A DNA stretch of 64,000 bases from Amorphophallus konjac (Eukaryota; Streptophyta; Magnoliopsida; Alismatales; Araceae): positions 162,856,334 to 162,920,333 of the forward strand of contig CM040120.1 of NCBI GenBank assembly GCA_022559845.1, in the 5' to 3' direction. The notes beneath the pieces were generated by a model. It worked only from the letters and a program-made list of their open reading frames with translations. It did not search any database and was not told the origin of the DNA. Position numbers and translations under genes: made by a program. This document shows positions 31,639-42,703 of the stretch, piece after piece; position 1 is the stretch's first letter; each line of letters starts with the position of its first letter.

Positions 31639-33578
31639 TGATGTGACACACCCTCGGACCTAGCCAAGCAAGCACAATTTGCAAATGGAATGGACCGATA
31701 TTGGCGGTCACTCACCCGACGCTCACCTGATTCCCGTGATAACTTGGCGATGCCAAGTGGAGGATGTGGGGGTTGGGCCCTTGCTGGTAGAGGGCCAGCA
31801 AGGCCATGGATGTTCCCCAAGGGTATGGCTGCCCAATTCAAGAGAGCTGGCATTGTGCCAAGGGCACGGGTTACACTCTTCACCCCACGGTGATCTCTTG
31901 AAGCAACGGAGCTTAAGGATCGAGCTCTCACTCTCACGGCCAGCAGAGTTATGAACTAATATTGGAAAAATAAGCACTAAATAGAGCAAAGGTTGGAGCA
32001 CTTACTCGACCAGTTTGAAGAAATTGGTCCCGCTCGAAGACGTGGGCGAGCGGGGAAGCGTGGGTTCACCACACGCCGCGCCAGAGTAGCTTGACCTATT
32101 TAAGCACTTACAACACTACACCCCTTGCAAGGGGGGGGGGGATCTTGGGGAAGGGAAGCCAATGGTTACAATCAAACACTACCTCCCACAGGGAGGGGCT
32201 GCAAGCCGTCCAGGCGGGGAGGGGAAAAAACCCAAAGATGAAGTCGAACGGTTGGTCGAAGCCGGTTCTGCCAGCTCTCAGTGAATAGGGACAGATTGTC
32301 GAAGATGTTGACGCTACTGCCTCTCCCAAATTTTTTTGGTGATGAGATCAGCTGGAAAATCTTCGTAGGTGACCCAGGAAGTCGTCCAAATTTTGTTGAT
32401 TTCTCAGGTCGCCGGTGCTGGTCGGGGCAGAGGCACGAAAAGGGAAATAGAACTCTGGCTCTGTCTGCTTCAGGACCACAACAGCAGGAAGATGAAGTCA
32501 CTCCGGGTGCTCCTGAGCTCTGAATCAGGCGTGGCCAGTATCGACGGCTTTGTTGTCGAGTCCTCTTCGAACGGAGACCCACGGGGGTGCCAGAAGACGT
32601 CAGAGTAGATGTGAGCAGTCCAAATAGTGATCAGGTGTTGGTTGACTCCAGGAGTGGACAGACCAGCACACCTGAGGAAAAAAAAGAGAAAATGCTGCTC
32701 CGGAGGTCGAACGAGGTGCCGCTTTTTGGTGATGGAAAGTGACCCGTTGCAGAAGCTCTCGGCCAAGTGGTGCCACATGAAGTAGAGGGATGTCGCTGTG
32801 GGTGCTTCTGGAAGTGGCCTCAGGTTGCTGTTCGGATCTATCTTGCGCAGTCGGAGAAGAATGGCTCCCCTGGGCGACCACGAGCTCAGTAAGGGATGGG
32901 ACCACCGCCGTTGCGAAGAGGACAGAGAGATGCTTCTGACGGTAGCTTTTGGGCCTCCAGGGATGCTTGGACAAAGCCGGGGTCGCCTCTGCAAGCTATT
33001 GATCCTCTGCTGGCTCGGAGCTGCGAACAGAAGCTTGGTTGTATCTTCAAGTGGGGCTTGTGATGGGGTAGTGAAGGTGCTAGATGTTGAAGGGAAGTGG
33101 TGGAATGGTGGGAGGGGATGTGGAGGAGGTATGGAATGAGAGTTGTGGTGGTGTTTAGAAGGGTTTGGGGAGGGGAGGAGCAGAGAGGCTGCTGGTTCAC
33201 TGCACTAGGTGGAGGTGGAAAGGGGAGGTGGAAGAAGAACTAGTTGTTGGAGGAAGGAGAGTGGAGGGGGGCGACCAGATCTGAGGTCCCTTGGTTGGGG
33301 GCGCCCTAGGGTATGGAAAGAGAGAGGGAGGAGTGGAGGGAAAGATTCAAAATTGTCTTGGGGGTTGGGAGATTGTGTGGGGAAAAGAAGAGATTGTGTT
33401 GGGAAGTGGTAGGGGTGGTTGGTGGTTGGAGGGTGGAGTGGGGATAGGTGGAGTCTATCTTGGGGGTGGGGTGGAGTAAAGAGGGGGGTGTGGGGAGTTG
33501 GAGTGGACTTAATGGATGGGAAAGGAAAGAGAAAGTGGTTGGAAAGGTGAGGAGAGAGAGAAGGGGGCGAACCCCTAT

Positions 33579-33610
<32 letters not shown>

Positions 33611-34068
33611 GGGGTAGGGGATTGAAGTGGGTTTCTCACCCTAGGTTTCACACCTTCTCACATAGAATCACTCCACTAAGATTTGAATTTTGAACTCTTA
33701 AAATGACAATTTTTCATTAACTTCCAATGGGGGAAATGGGGTCCTATATATAGGCAACCCACATTTTACAAAAAGTCTTTGACTCTAGACATAATGACAA
33801 ATAAGCAAGGGGTAGGGGGCGCCCATGGGCCTATCCCAATGGATTGGGCCCATTAGATTGGCTAAACATCCTAATGACCAACATTCTTAGGTAAATGACT
33901 CATTAACCAAGGTACAAGACTCAAATAAAGGGAAAATAGATCAAATGACTCAAAATAAAAGCTCAAAATGGATAATTGGACCCACATAGGAATGAAGTCC
34001 GAGCTCAAACAACTCCGGAGTGTGAAGATGACCCGAGCCAGAGGGAGTCGTGGGTGATGCCTCCATCA
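31639..34068 (-). repeat. 5' LTR of E2 (2430 bp)
   Basis: TGATGTGACACACC to CCTCCATCA with TSD CTGCT at 34069-34073. TATA region CCTATATATAGG at about 33743-33752. The homopolymer at 32122-32133 (12 G) is about 7 G in the sister LTR. Differences from the 3' LTR are scattered, mostly transitions. Confidence 0.95.
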
Positions 34069-34680
34069 CTGCTGAAGGAACTTTCGAATAACCAAGATGC
34101 GTAAGTTCTTTTCTCATGGAAAACTATAGGTATTTATAGAGATGAAGATCCTCATTCTAATATGATTAAAACAAGGAAGCTGATCTCTGAATAGGGATAT
34201 CCTTTCTATGATCGGTCATGGAGTTAAAACGAGGAAGGACACCCTCTGGGAAGGTTGCAGGCGAAGCGGAGACGGAACTGAAATGGCGACCTAGAGACGG
34301 TCGCTCTTCTAAACAGCACCCCTGACACTGTCGCTATTTCCTAAAAATTTTGGTCTTTTCACAAATTAAGAAATTTATAATTAGAGACCACGCGCGGAGG
34401 CATTCATTAAAGAGCGCTCGTCCATGTAGGCATTAATTCATAGAAATTAATTCCGATTGTAAATTAGAAAGAATTAAAAACAATGCCCACACACATGGTC
34501 GCTATTCTAGGAAACAGTGACACCTCCAAAGGTGTTATTTAAATAGTTACCAGACGACGGTCGTAGTATTAAAAAGAATGAAAGAAACCCACTTTTTACA
34601 CCAATAATGAAGTCTACTTTGGGGCATTACATCGTGACATGAAATTCACTCAACAAAGTATCGGTTTTGGCATGTCTACA

Positions 34681-34695
34681 GCTGCCCCGCCTTGG
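34681..34695 (-). other. Polypurine tract of T1
   Basis: The minus strand reads CCAAGGCGGGGCAGC directly before TGTAGACATGCC. PPTs of this form next to a TGTAGACATG start are usual in Tat/Ogre-type elements. Confidence 0.55.
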
Positions 34696-36020
34696 CGTCT
34701 GCTTTGCAAGGGAGTGAGATGGAATGATGCATAATGGAGTGAAATAAAGCGGAATGAGGGCGGAATAGAATGAAAAGTAGATGCCAAGGTGTGATGTCAC
34801 ACACCTCCGACACTAAGCGTTGGAAACCTTTCTATGGTTCTGAATAAAACAACTTTGGATGATTTCGAAAAAATAATAATTGCCTAGATGAAAACAAAGC
34901 TAACAAAATGTGCGCGAGGGCACGAATGGAGAAACACCATTGGAGAGTGATTACCATCCAATGTGGACGTGCTGCAACCAAGGTGGATTTGTAAGGAAAG
35001 AAGGTAGGAATCCAGTCAAAAATGCTTCCAAGGAACCAGCATGAGCGGCTTTAAGGAGAACATAGTACTTGATTTAGATGGAATGTTTCTTGTCAACTCA
35101 AATCTAGAGTGAGTGAACCTCATTACTGACTTAATATGAGATTTTTTTACCATTAAAGCTCAAAGTCCTACATGATGCATGCTAGGCTAAAAGAAACTTT
35201 TAAAATAAACTAAAAAAATAAAAAAAATAATCAAGGAGAATATTGCTAAGCCATCCAGACTTGGTCAGGAATCCAGATCTTTAAGTTGATACTAAGCCGA
35301 AGCCCGTTTATCCGCGCATCAACTTAGAAATTTGAACTGTCATCCCAAGCTTTAGACAACTCAACGGCCTATCCGTGCGATCAAGACTCCCCAGGAATTA
35401 TCATTATTTTTGATGAAGGGGAACTCAAATTCCAGGTTCATCAGGACCACAAGGTCCTTGATACACTCTAGTAGAGTAGATAACATATAGTAACAATGCA
35501 TATAGGAGGATATACAGGGAAAGAAATGTCACCCAAGAAACATCTCAGAGTACCTCGAAACCTGTGCGGCCTGTCCTTTTTTCTGATCTCAAAAGATCAT
35601 TAGTCACCACAAGAAATGAAAAAAATGTGATAAATACAGGCCTCAAAATAATAATAATTCTAGTATTCAAAGCCCATTATCATAATCCATATGAAATTCA
35701 AAATAGCACTATTTGCAAAAATAGCGACCGTGTGCACGGGCGCTCCATGATAGATATATTAATTTATATGAATTTCTGACATAGCACTGAGAAATGGTGA
35801 CCGTATGGGCGCTCCATGAAGAATATAAAAAATCCACGGAATTAAATAAAATAGCGACTGTATGGACGGGCGCTCCATGAAGAATCGTAACACTCTTATG
35901 GGCGCTCTTTTAATAAATAATGGATTAGTGGAAGTCGCTATTTACTTGTGTTTTTCGAAACCCGTGTTCTAACCAGAAACTGAACGCTCAATCGTCAACC
36001 TACTCTAACTCCAATTGAGC
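34696..36020 (+). other. T1 interior upstream of the PMD gene; three copies of a GC-rich motif
   Basis: No gene is visible. At about 35720-35745, 35795-35820 and 35850-35880 (with a fourth partial at 35900) the plus strand repeats TAGCGACCGTGT..GGGCGCTCCATGA, alternating with AT-rich DNA. The motif is shared with the T1 LTR on the opposite strand (see findings). A CACTA-end-like word (CACCACAAGAAAT, about 35606) has no partner. Confidence 0.55.
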
Positions 36021-36031
36021 AGAGACTTCTC

Positions 36032-36038
36032 TATAAAA
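36032..36038 (+). promoter_or_regulatory. TATA box of the antisense PMD gene
   Basis: TATAAAA within CTCTATAAAAAGAGC, 100 bp before the ATG at 36138. A capped leader of about 70 nt would follow. Confidence 0.7.
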
Positions 36039-36137
36039 AGAGCTCTAGAGCTCTTTAATCAATCCAAAACAGTCTTCTGCGTAGGGAATCAAAACCGGGA
36101 GCTCTTCTTTCAACGGAGAACACCAAAGAGCTAAATA

Positions 36138-37561
36138 ATGGAGAAGTTGATGCAATGTCCAGTGAAGAAAACCAAGATGGGTTTTGCAAGGATTAATGAG
36201 GTGGAGGGGCACATTAGTGGAAGAATTGCACTAAATCAAGTAAGTATCCAAGAAAAAACCTTAGCTCTATCTATTTCTCTCTCTACTTCTCTCTAAAATT
36301 CTAATGGAATCCTCTCCTTGTCTTCTCTTCTTCTTTTTCCTTATTTGATTTTCAGGATTACCCACTCATCCCGGGGGCTAGGAGATACACGAAAATACAA
36401 TGGCTTCCTCTTCTTCTCTCCAGAATTACCTTAGACATGAGGTCCTATCTCTCAAGATGGCACCTTATTGGCCTACTCACCCATGCTAAGCACTACAATG
36501 ATGTACATTTTGATTGGGCCGCCATAGGAGCTCTTATGGAAATATGGCACCCACACACACACACCTTCCTATTCCCCACTTTCGAAGCTACCATCCTACT
36601 AGAAGAAGTGGAGATGCTTTTAGGATTGAAGGGCCTAAAGCAAGGAGATGAAGAGAAGATGGTGGTTATGCAAGAACCAACTAGTGCAATGGAGATGCTA
36701 GCAAGCTTAATCCCAAGTCAAAAAATAATAGACCAAATAAGAGTCACAAAGGGGATCAACTTGATGACGTCTGCGGCAGGGGTATACAAGGCTTTGGGAA
36801 AAGAGAATAATGAGGAAGAGATGGAGTTGATCATGAAGGCCATGGTGATTTGCCTTGAGGGAGCACTACTCTTCCCCTCGGCGGATGATTTCTTGGAGGA
36901 GGAACAATTGAGTGCCATATGCGGGATATGGGAAGGAAAGAGGATTGGGCCGGCGGTCCTAGCCTATCTCTATAGTGGGCTTACCTTGGCTTCCAAGGGG
37001 AGTCCCCTATATGGGTCTATGCTATTGCTCTCAAGTTGGGTGGACCTCCACTTCAAATTTGATCCATGTGAAGAAACCCAACAAGCCTCTAGAATCTTCT
37101 CTAAGAGCCCACTCCACTATATGACGGGCACTCTAGGATTACATGAGAGAGTTACCAACTGAGTGCCCAAGCTCAAGAAACGGGTGGATTGGCGCGGACA
37201 CTTTAAGACAATGCCAGAAAATGCTTTTACATGCACATTGGGCTTCCTTAAGACACAAAACCTTCATGCAAGGCTCTCCTCCGGAGTGGAGCTATGGCTA
37301 ATCGGCGCCACCAATCTCGTACTCTACAACACTCACCAGTGCCTCTCTCAACTCGGCCTTCCCCGCCATCTCTTTGAAGAGGCTTCTCATCTTTCGCCAA
37401 TCAAGAAGAGAGAATTGGGCTCAAGTGGTGACAAAGAAAAGATCAAGACCATTCAAGCACTATGGCGGGTCAGCAAGCTACACCGTCCTATGGAACGAGT
37501 GGAAGAAGATAAAGAGCAATGGAAATCATATGTAATAGCTCTTAGGAATTTGAGGGCCTAG
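36138..37561 (+). pseudogene. Plant mobile domain (PMD) gene carried antisense in T1, two exons, one in-frame TGA
   Basis: Exon 1 is 36138-36239 (34 codons, MEKLMQCPVKKTKMGFAR...), then a 116-bp intron with GTAAGT at 36240 and TTTTCAG ending at 36355. Exon 2 runs from 36356 in the same frame to TAG at 37559. The product shows the aminotransferase-like/plant mobile domain pattern: HLIGLLTHAKHYNDVHFDW, IGALMEIWHPHTHTFLFP, EATILLEEVEMLLGLKG. The domain occurs in MAIN-type nuclear proteins and in many transposon-borne genes. A TGA at 37160-37162 stops it after 302 codons; the frame stays open for another 132. The gene lies on the strand opposite to T1. It may be a recently broken gene or be read as the shorter protein. 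The exact molecular role is unknown. Confidence 0.8.
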
Positions 37562-37599
37562 GTGGCTCACTAAGCATGTAATGATTACTTCCTTTCAAT

Positions 37600-37610
37600 C
37601 AATAAATAAA
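37600..37610 (+). terminator. Polyadenylation signal of the PMD gene
   Basis: AATAAATAAAG about 40 bp after the final stop, completing a full transcription unit (TATA, intron, stop, AATAAA). Confidence 0.55.
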
Positions 37611-37712
37611 GAGGTTTTTCCTTAATTGAGCCAATGAAAGTGTTTAATAATGATCAAATACTCAAAACCTTTGATTCGGTTCAAACACACAGACTCCGTA
37701 AGAAATAATGAC

Positions 37713-38491
37713 TGTCACAGGGTGCTAGATTTCTTCAAACCGCGCCTTTATCATAGTCGTTGATTCCTTTAGCTTCAGCACCTCCAATACCGCTAAAAAA
37801 TAAAAAAATCAAAGTGGCACCTGAAGAGGGGCGATCTCGCGCTAGTCCTAAGCTAGAGGAGATGATCACCGATCAGTGAACTGCATGGACGGGAAACGGA
37901 TCAGGGGGCCCAGGGATGGTTCCCTGGGGAAAACCCTCCGATGCCTAAATCAGTAGAGCAGTGGTGGAAGCTATGAAGGGAGGAGGAAGGAGATGCACGA
38001 GATCCCTCTCCACCAAGGTGGTGAAGTGGTTCCTGCTCAGGGAGTTTTAGGCGTATGTTGGCCTTACCTTTCGCTGGAGGGAGTCCAAGGTTTAAATAGT
38101 GCGCCAGCCTTATGAGTCCCGTAAGCTGAGGAGCTTCAGGCAGGGGTTACGTCCTCGACGTGGGCTCTTTATAGCCTTGAGGAGTCGTGTGCCCCCTTAT
38201 CCTCGTAAACTCTTGCTCAGAAAGGGATCTTAACGACAGTATGGATAAGCAACCGTCGATCGACCCAAGCGTGAAGAGTGTCGGCCCTGGGGGGATAGGT
38301 CGGGCGTGGGTCTTCCTCCGACCGGACCGACGCTCGGCCTTCCAAGCCTAATGGCCGCCTAGGAAGTGATTGATCCCGAGTGAGCTTATTGGGCTTTTAT
38401 GTTAAGTGGGCCCTGTGGGGCGGTCAGTTAGATGAGTTGGGCCTCGTTTGGTCTCGCTGGACCTAGTTCGGCCACTCTTGGATGGGCCACA
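37713..38491 (-). repeat. Putative 3' LTR of T2 (779 bp)
   Basis: Plus-strand ends TGTCACAGGG and GGGCCACA. The minus strand has a TATA box (GGCTATAAAGAGCCC, about 38165-38179) about 320 bp inside. It abuts a purine tract. The left end is the best TG candidate but has no second copy in the window to confirm it. The preceding 5 bases are ATGAC. Confidence 0.5.
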
Positions 38492-38493
38492 GA

Positions 38494-38510
38494 AATCCCC
38501 CTCTCCACTT
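38494..38510 (-). other. Polypurine tract of T2
   Basis: The minus strand reads AAGTGGAGAGGGGGATT just before the LTR start TGTGGCCCATCC. It is purine-only across 14 bases. Confidence 0.65.
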
Positions 38511-38723
38511 GTCCCCCTCCTACTTCCAAGCCTTGGCAGGCTCGGAAGAGTATCCGTTGGGATTTTGGACTAGCGTGGCTCGTGTGGGTGGAGATCTGGC
38601 GGTGTTAAGAAGCCACGTGCCATGGTCACCTAGGCCCGTAATAATGATAATCCTGACATATTTGAAACGAAGGGGCCCCTTTTTCTCGGAGGTTGGAACG
38701 ACGCGCCACCTTCCACGAGGGGA

Positions 38724-38730
38724 TATAAGC
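38724..38730 (+). promoter_or_regulatory. TATA box of the antisense T2 gene
   Basis: TATAAGC in GGGGATATAAGCATTG, 85 bp before the ATG at 38810, followed by a pyrimidine-rich leader. Confidence 0.55.
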
Positions 38731-38809
38731 ATTGTGCGCTTGCTGTCATTCCATACTCCCTCTGCTTTAGGGTTTTGCCTTCTTTTGTACTTGCTTTCGA
38801 GGCTCTTTG

Positions 38810-40595
38810 ATGCGCCGTGGGAATACGATGGAAGAGCAGAGACTCGTAGCGGCGTTCACAAAGTTGGCAGAGATAACCACGGAGGCGGTTCGACAGCTTC
38901 ACCTTCCTCCAAACTCTTCGGAGTCTTGGGAGCCTTCTTCTTCAAGTTCCTCTTCAGATTCCATGGCGGACCAGCGTCCGGAGGTTGAGGAGTTGGAGGG
39001 TGAGCCGGAGGTGAGGGTGGTGGTGATATCGTCGGCTCCGAACTGCAGCGAGCTGGGGGAGGCGAAGGTGAAGCGACTGGAGTACCAGTTTCACCTACCC
39101 TGGCAGTACTACTTCACCGCGGCTACCCCAAACGAGACGAGCTTGGATTCTCGTACGGGCCATTTCTGCTCCTTCCTTCTATTGTGGAAGGGTGGGTTCC
39201 GTCTTCCCTTCGACCCTTTTGTTCTTAACCTTCTCAATTTCTTTCAGTTGGCTCCCGTACAGTTGGTAGCCAACTCTTATTTCCTCTTCTCTGCCTTCCG
39301 CATCCTCTACCTTTAGTGCGGGGTTCCTTCTTCCTTGGACCTCTTCCATTACTTTTTTGAGTTGAAGAAGCATTCCCCGGTCGGGAAGGGCTTCTATTTC
39401 GTCTAGGCGAGGCGAAATAGGAGCTGTGTTTCCTTAGCCGTGAAGGACTCTTCCCACAATGGGTGGAAGACCCAGTTCTTCTGGGTGGGAATTTTTTTGG
39501 TGGAGGAGTCTTGGAGGTGTCATGTAATCCCCAACTTTCACCCGAACATTCCCCCGAGGTAAGATGAGTTCTCTCCGGATGTGGAGAAGTATGCAGTCGT
39601 TCTGCTGAAGCATCGCCAGTCCACAGAGGAGCTGGTGACCCTGGAGAACATCGAGCGATGCCTTCTCCAGCGACTACGGCCGACAGGTACGGGCACCATG
39701 AATCAGTGTTCTCTTCGGATGATGAAGCCATTTTTCTTTTCTTGACCATATCTTCTTTTGCGTAGACACTAGGCGGCCGGCTGCGGAGGAGGAGCATGTG
39801 ACCGAGCGGGAAGTGATCGATCTGGGCAACGACTTGGCTGCCATCGAGTCGCGAGCTCCCGAGGGTCACTCCCGAGCCTGAGGTAAGGGCAAGGCCCGGG
39901 AAGGGTCTTCCAGGCCGTGGGGGTCCAAGCGCAAGGATCTCGTGGAGGGGATGATATGGGACGCCGTAAAGGCCAAGAAGCTGGCCGAGAAGGCCGGGGC
40001 CGTCCTCGCAGTCGAAGGTGGTTATGGCTCGGCTCGCCCCTCTGCCGAGCGTGACAGGGCTGACCCTATTAGGATGGCTCTCCCATCCGCCGAGCAAGAG
40101 GGGGCCGAGGAGGCCACGGCCGTTTCTACGGTTGACGGCGGCGCTGACCCGGCTCTCCCTTCTACAAGAGCCGAGGGGGCCGGGCCTGAAGCGGGTGACT
40201 CCAGGATCGGTGAAGCGAGGCAGGCGGCACTCCGGGTCGCGACGCCGGGGGGTCGCGAGGAGAGGTGACGCAGCCCCAACCGACCGAGGCAAGAGGGGCG
40301 GATGAAGTAGCAGCTCAATATGGGCCGGCCAGCGGGGCTCCTGAGGGGATGCCGCTCGGAGGGGGGGTCCCTATTCCGGCTGTTCTAGAGAGGCTGGGTA
40401 TCCGGGGCCCTCTGTACCAGAAATGTTGCAGTATAGCTACGAAGGTAGCGAGGGGAGGAGACAAGCAACGCTCCCCACCCGTGGCCCTCGAGATGGTTAT
40501 GGAGGGTGGCTAGGTCCTGGCCCAGTTGGGGGCCTCTCTGGCTGAAGCCTACGCTCGGTCTGAGTCAGAACGGGTGAACCTTTCTGGACCCTTGG
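38810..40595 (+). pseudogene. Putative gypsy-type transposon protein gene, 5' part (antisense in T2)
   Basis: The ATG at 38810 opens a product beginning MRRGNTMEEQRLVAAFTKLA. After an acidic Ser/Glu-rich part come FRLPFDPFVLNLLNFFQLAP and VQLVANSYFLFSAFRIL. After a stop at 39314 follow LFHYFFELKKHSPVGKGFYF and WKTQFFWVG. That is the pattern of the 'putative gypsy-type transposon' domain common in plant repeats. A plausible intron spans about 39686-39766 (AG/GTACGG ... GCGTAG). A charged, Ala/Glu-rich region (about 39900-40510) follows, with a frameshift near 40265. Stops at 39314, about 39404 and about 39560 make it a pseudogene. The gene continues at 60568, beyond B. Confidence 0.65.
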
Positions 40596-40600
40596 CGCGT
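40596..40600. repeat. Target-site duplication CGCGT (left copy) of B
   Basis: CGCGT precedes TGATGGGGAC at 40601 and recurs at 60563-60567 right after CATCA. The two host halves join into one continuing gene product. Confidence 0.95.
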
Positions 40601-42687
40601 TGATGGGGACATCGAAGCAAGACCGGTCATATTTTGTTTGCATTTATGTCCTTTTATATTTGTATGTATACCCTTGTGATATATGGGTACACAATTGTAG
40701 GTCTTAGTGGGTTTATTTACAAAAGGCCATTGGGTTTCTTTACAAAAGTGCATGTAGGTCCAGCAGGGGCCCCCTCCCTCCCTCTTATTGGTCCACATGG
40801 ACTCTAGGGCCCATGGGGGCTTGTCCATGGTCCAAATGTGGACTTGGACCAAGAATTAAAAAAAACAAATCAAGTCCAATTTGGACTCTCAAGGAGGGGG
40901 GCAAACTCCCCTTTATATTCATTTTTTTATTGTGTGTTTTTTTGACCCATTTCAACTCCCTTGAATACCCCTCCTCTAACCCTAGATCTGGGGTCATTTG
41001 GATCATTAATGTAGAACTATATAGGCCATGTAATTTTCATTTTGTGTGAATTAATGAGAAGAAAATTTTGTGTATGCCAAGAGCTTGGTGCGCCCCCTAC
41101 CTCTCTCCCTATGGTTCCTCCTTCCTCCCTCTGCATTTTAGGGTGTAGACCCCTTCTTTCTTAGCCCCTCTATCTCTAGATTCATCTCTGGTGCCGCCGC
41201 CGCCGTACGTGCCGCCATCGAGCCGCCGCAAAACAAGATCTGAAGTGCTGTCTTGGGTTCTATTTTGCTGGATAGGAATTCACTCCGAGAATTTTAACTC
41301 CCAGTTTCGACATCATCTGGAGTTGAGATTTTCAGAGTTGATTCCTCTCCTGATTCCCAACCTCCAGTAAAAAATATCACATCATTTCGACTTCTTTTTA
41401 TATTTTTCTATTTTCGTGTCTTTCTATCTTCCAGATCTGTCCCTTTTCAAATCTGTGTAGCAGAAGCTTAGTTCTTCCCCTTTTCAACCCCCATTCTGTT
41501 TTTTTTTGGCATCCCCAAATTTATTGGAGGTTCTTTCTACCATCCCCTCTCTCCACAAATTTTAGTCGAATTTCAAAAGCCCTCTACCTATTTTTAGAAA
41601 TTGTGTCTTTTCCTTAAATTCAGTTCTGTCTCTACTGTCCAGATCTGATCCCGAGTCAGTATAAAATCCACACAAAATTTAAACTTCCACCAAACCTTGC
41701 ATAAGATATATCTACATTTACCTCTCTTCGGCCTCTACAACTTTCATGAAGGGCTCAAAGGCTGAATCGAAGGTCTAAATCACGGTCAACGCCAACTCTA
41801 AGGAAAACTCAAATCTACCCTGAATCTTCAGATCCTGTGAGTCAGTAGCTTGAAAATTCGACAAAGGCCATCAACGGGAAACTCAAATTTCTTTCTCCAG
41901 CCATATATCGAAGGATTTCAAGTCATCTTTCCATCGGTACCTCTTGTGCGTCGATCCGAGGTCGGGAGTGAACGCAGCAGCTAATTTTGTTGGGACGCGT
42001 GGGTCTGAAACAACAGTTCAGATTCATGGGCAGCAACTCAGACGAGTGAAGATCGGAGCCGCCCAGCCTCAGACCGGTGAACCAGCGTACCGCCATCCCA
42101 AGGAGCACCCCTCCAGGCGTCCCCACAATAGTGGTGCCACCCCGGTCCCTCACGGCCCTTCGGACCAGCACGTGGGTCCCACGATCGTGAGTACGTGTGC
42201 CGCCGAAGCAACACAAGAAGCTGCCCATCAACCCGAACCTGCTACTCTCAGGTCCCATTGTGTCACCCTTTACCTCTCTGCGTAGAGTGAGCATTCATAT
42301 TCATTGCTGTAATATTTGTGTAATAATTGTTCCGGGAGTATCAGTTCGGCCGGGGTCGTCTTCCCCACGCCGAGAGCGTGGAGGTATCGTGTTCGCTCCT
42401 TACTCGGCACTTTGCTTAGTTCGTATATGCTTTATATGCCGCTGCTAGAGGGCATGATAGGGTAACTTAGCTTGCTATTTATTGTTATTCACTGCTGCGA
42501 GCGAGAGAGAGAGACCGTCTCGTGACCCGATCTGGGCACGAATTTATGAGTTGACCACCCTAGCTCTTTGTCGGTTTCTCAACCGCGCATGTCCGACACT
42601 TCCCTCGTTAGGGAAGATCGCGAGCTTGCTTAGAGTCCAAGGATCACATATCCATTTGGAGTTGAGTCACGTGTCCGTCCCACATCA
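40601..42687 (+). repeat. 5' LTR of B (2087 bp)
   Basis: TGATGGGGACATCG to CCGTCCCACATCA. Positions from about 40806 on match 54939-56540 and 60344-60562. TATA-like ACTATATAGGCC lies at about 41014-41025. The 5' copy has about 65 bp (about 41575-41640) that the 3' copy lacks. It is distantly related to the C-type LTR in reverse (shared CCTCCACGC..GGCGTGG.GAAGAC blocks). Confidence 0.9.
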
Positions 42688-42691
42688 GTTT

Positions 42692-42703
42692 TGGTATCAG
42701 AGC
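42692..42703 (+). other. Primer-binding site of B
   Basis: TGGTATCAGAGC 4 bp after the LTR end; tRNA-iMet type. Confidence 0.92.

Larger units (their letters stand above)
24167..34068 (-). mobile_element. Complete Ty3/gypsy retrotransposon E2 (9902 bp), full gag-pol with decay
   Basis: LTRs at 24167-26585 and 31639-34068, both TGATG...CATCA, flanked by the perfect duplication CTGCT. The PBS is at 31625-31636, next to the right LTR, so the element is on the minus strand. Gag, protease, RT, RNase H, integrase and a chromodomain-like end are all recognisable in that order. Gag and pol are in different frames. About half a dozen nonsense codons and at least one frameshift make this copy inactive. 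The LTR termini, PBS spacing, TATA region and gag link it to E1, B and C. Confidence 0.95.
23540..34680 (-). repeat. 3' LTR of T1 (about 1.23 kb), split by E2
   Basis: The two pieces are 23540-24166 and 34074-34680. Plus-strand ends are TGTGAATG and GTCTACA. The 5 bases before 23540 are GCGGG. A minus-strand TATA box (CTCTATAAATACC, about 34127-34139) lies in the right piece. E2 is inserted just downstream of it. Repeated words AATAGCGACC..TGTG and GAGCGCTC on the minus strand sit 130-450 bp upstream of the TATA box. A TAA microsatellite lies at about 23592-23607. Confidence 0.6.
23540..37712 (-). mobile_element. Tat-like Ty3 element T1, left part: 3' LTR and antisense PMD gene
   Basis: On the minus strand an LTR starts TGTAGACATGCC at 34680, right after a purine tract (AAGGCGGGGCAGC). 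It ends at 23540 once E2 is removed. That LTR is therefore the 3' LTR of a minus-strand element whose internal part extends rightwards and is cut at 37713 by T2. No pol of T1 is visible in the window. The antisense PMD gene fits what has been reported for Tat-lineage elements, which often carry extra ORFs between pol and the 3' LTR. The Tat assignment is an inference from layout, not from pol. Confidence 0.5.

Noticed and set aside
35606..35930. CACTA DNA transposon end (CACCACAAGAAAT plus subterminal GCGACCGT words)
   Set aside because: No opposite terminal inverted repeat or 3-bp duplication was found nearby; the words are explained by T1.
38482..38988. 168-codon plus-strand ORF
   Set aside because: Crosses the PPT and promoter region and overlaps the better-supported frame starting at 38810.
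39234..40292. 352-codon minus-strand ORF
   Set aside because: Shadow of the GC-rich Ala/Glu/Gly region of the plus-strand gene; no recognisable protein pattern.
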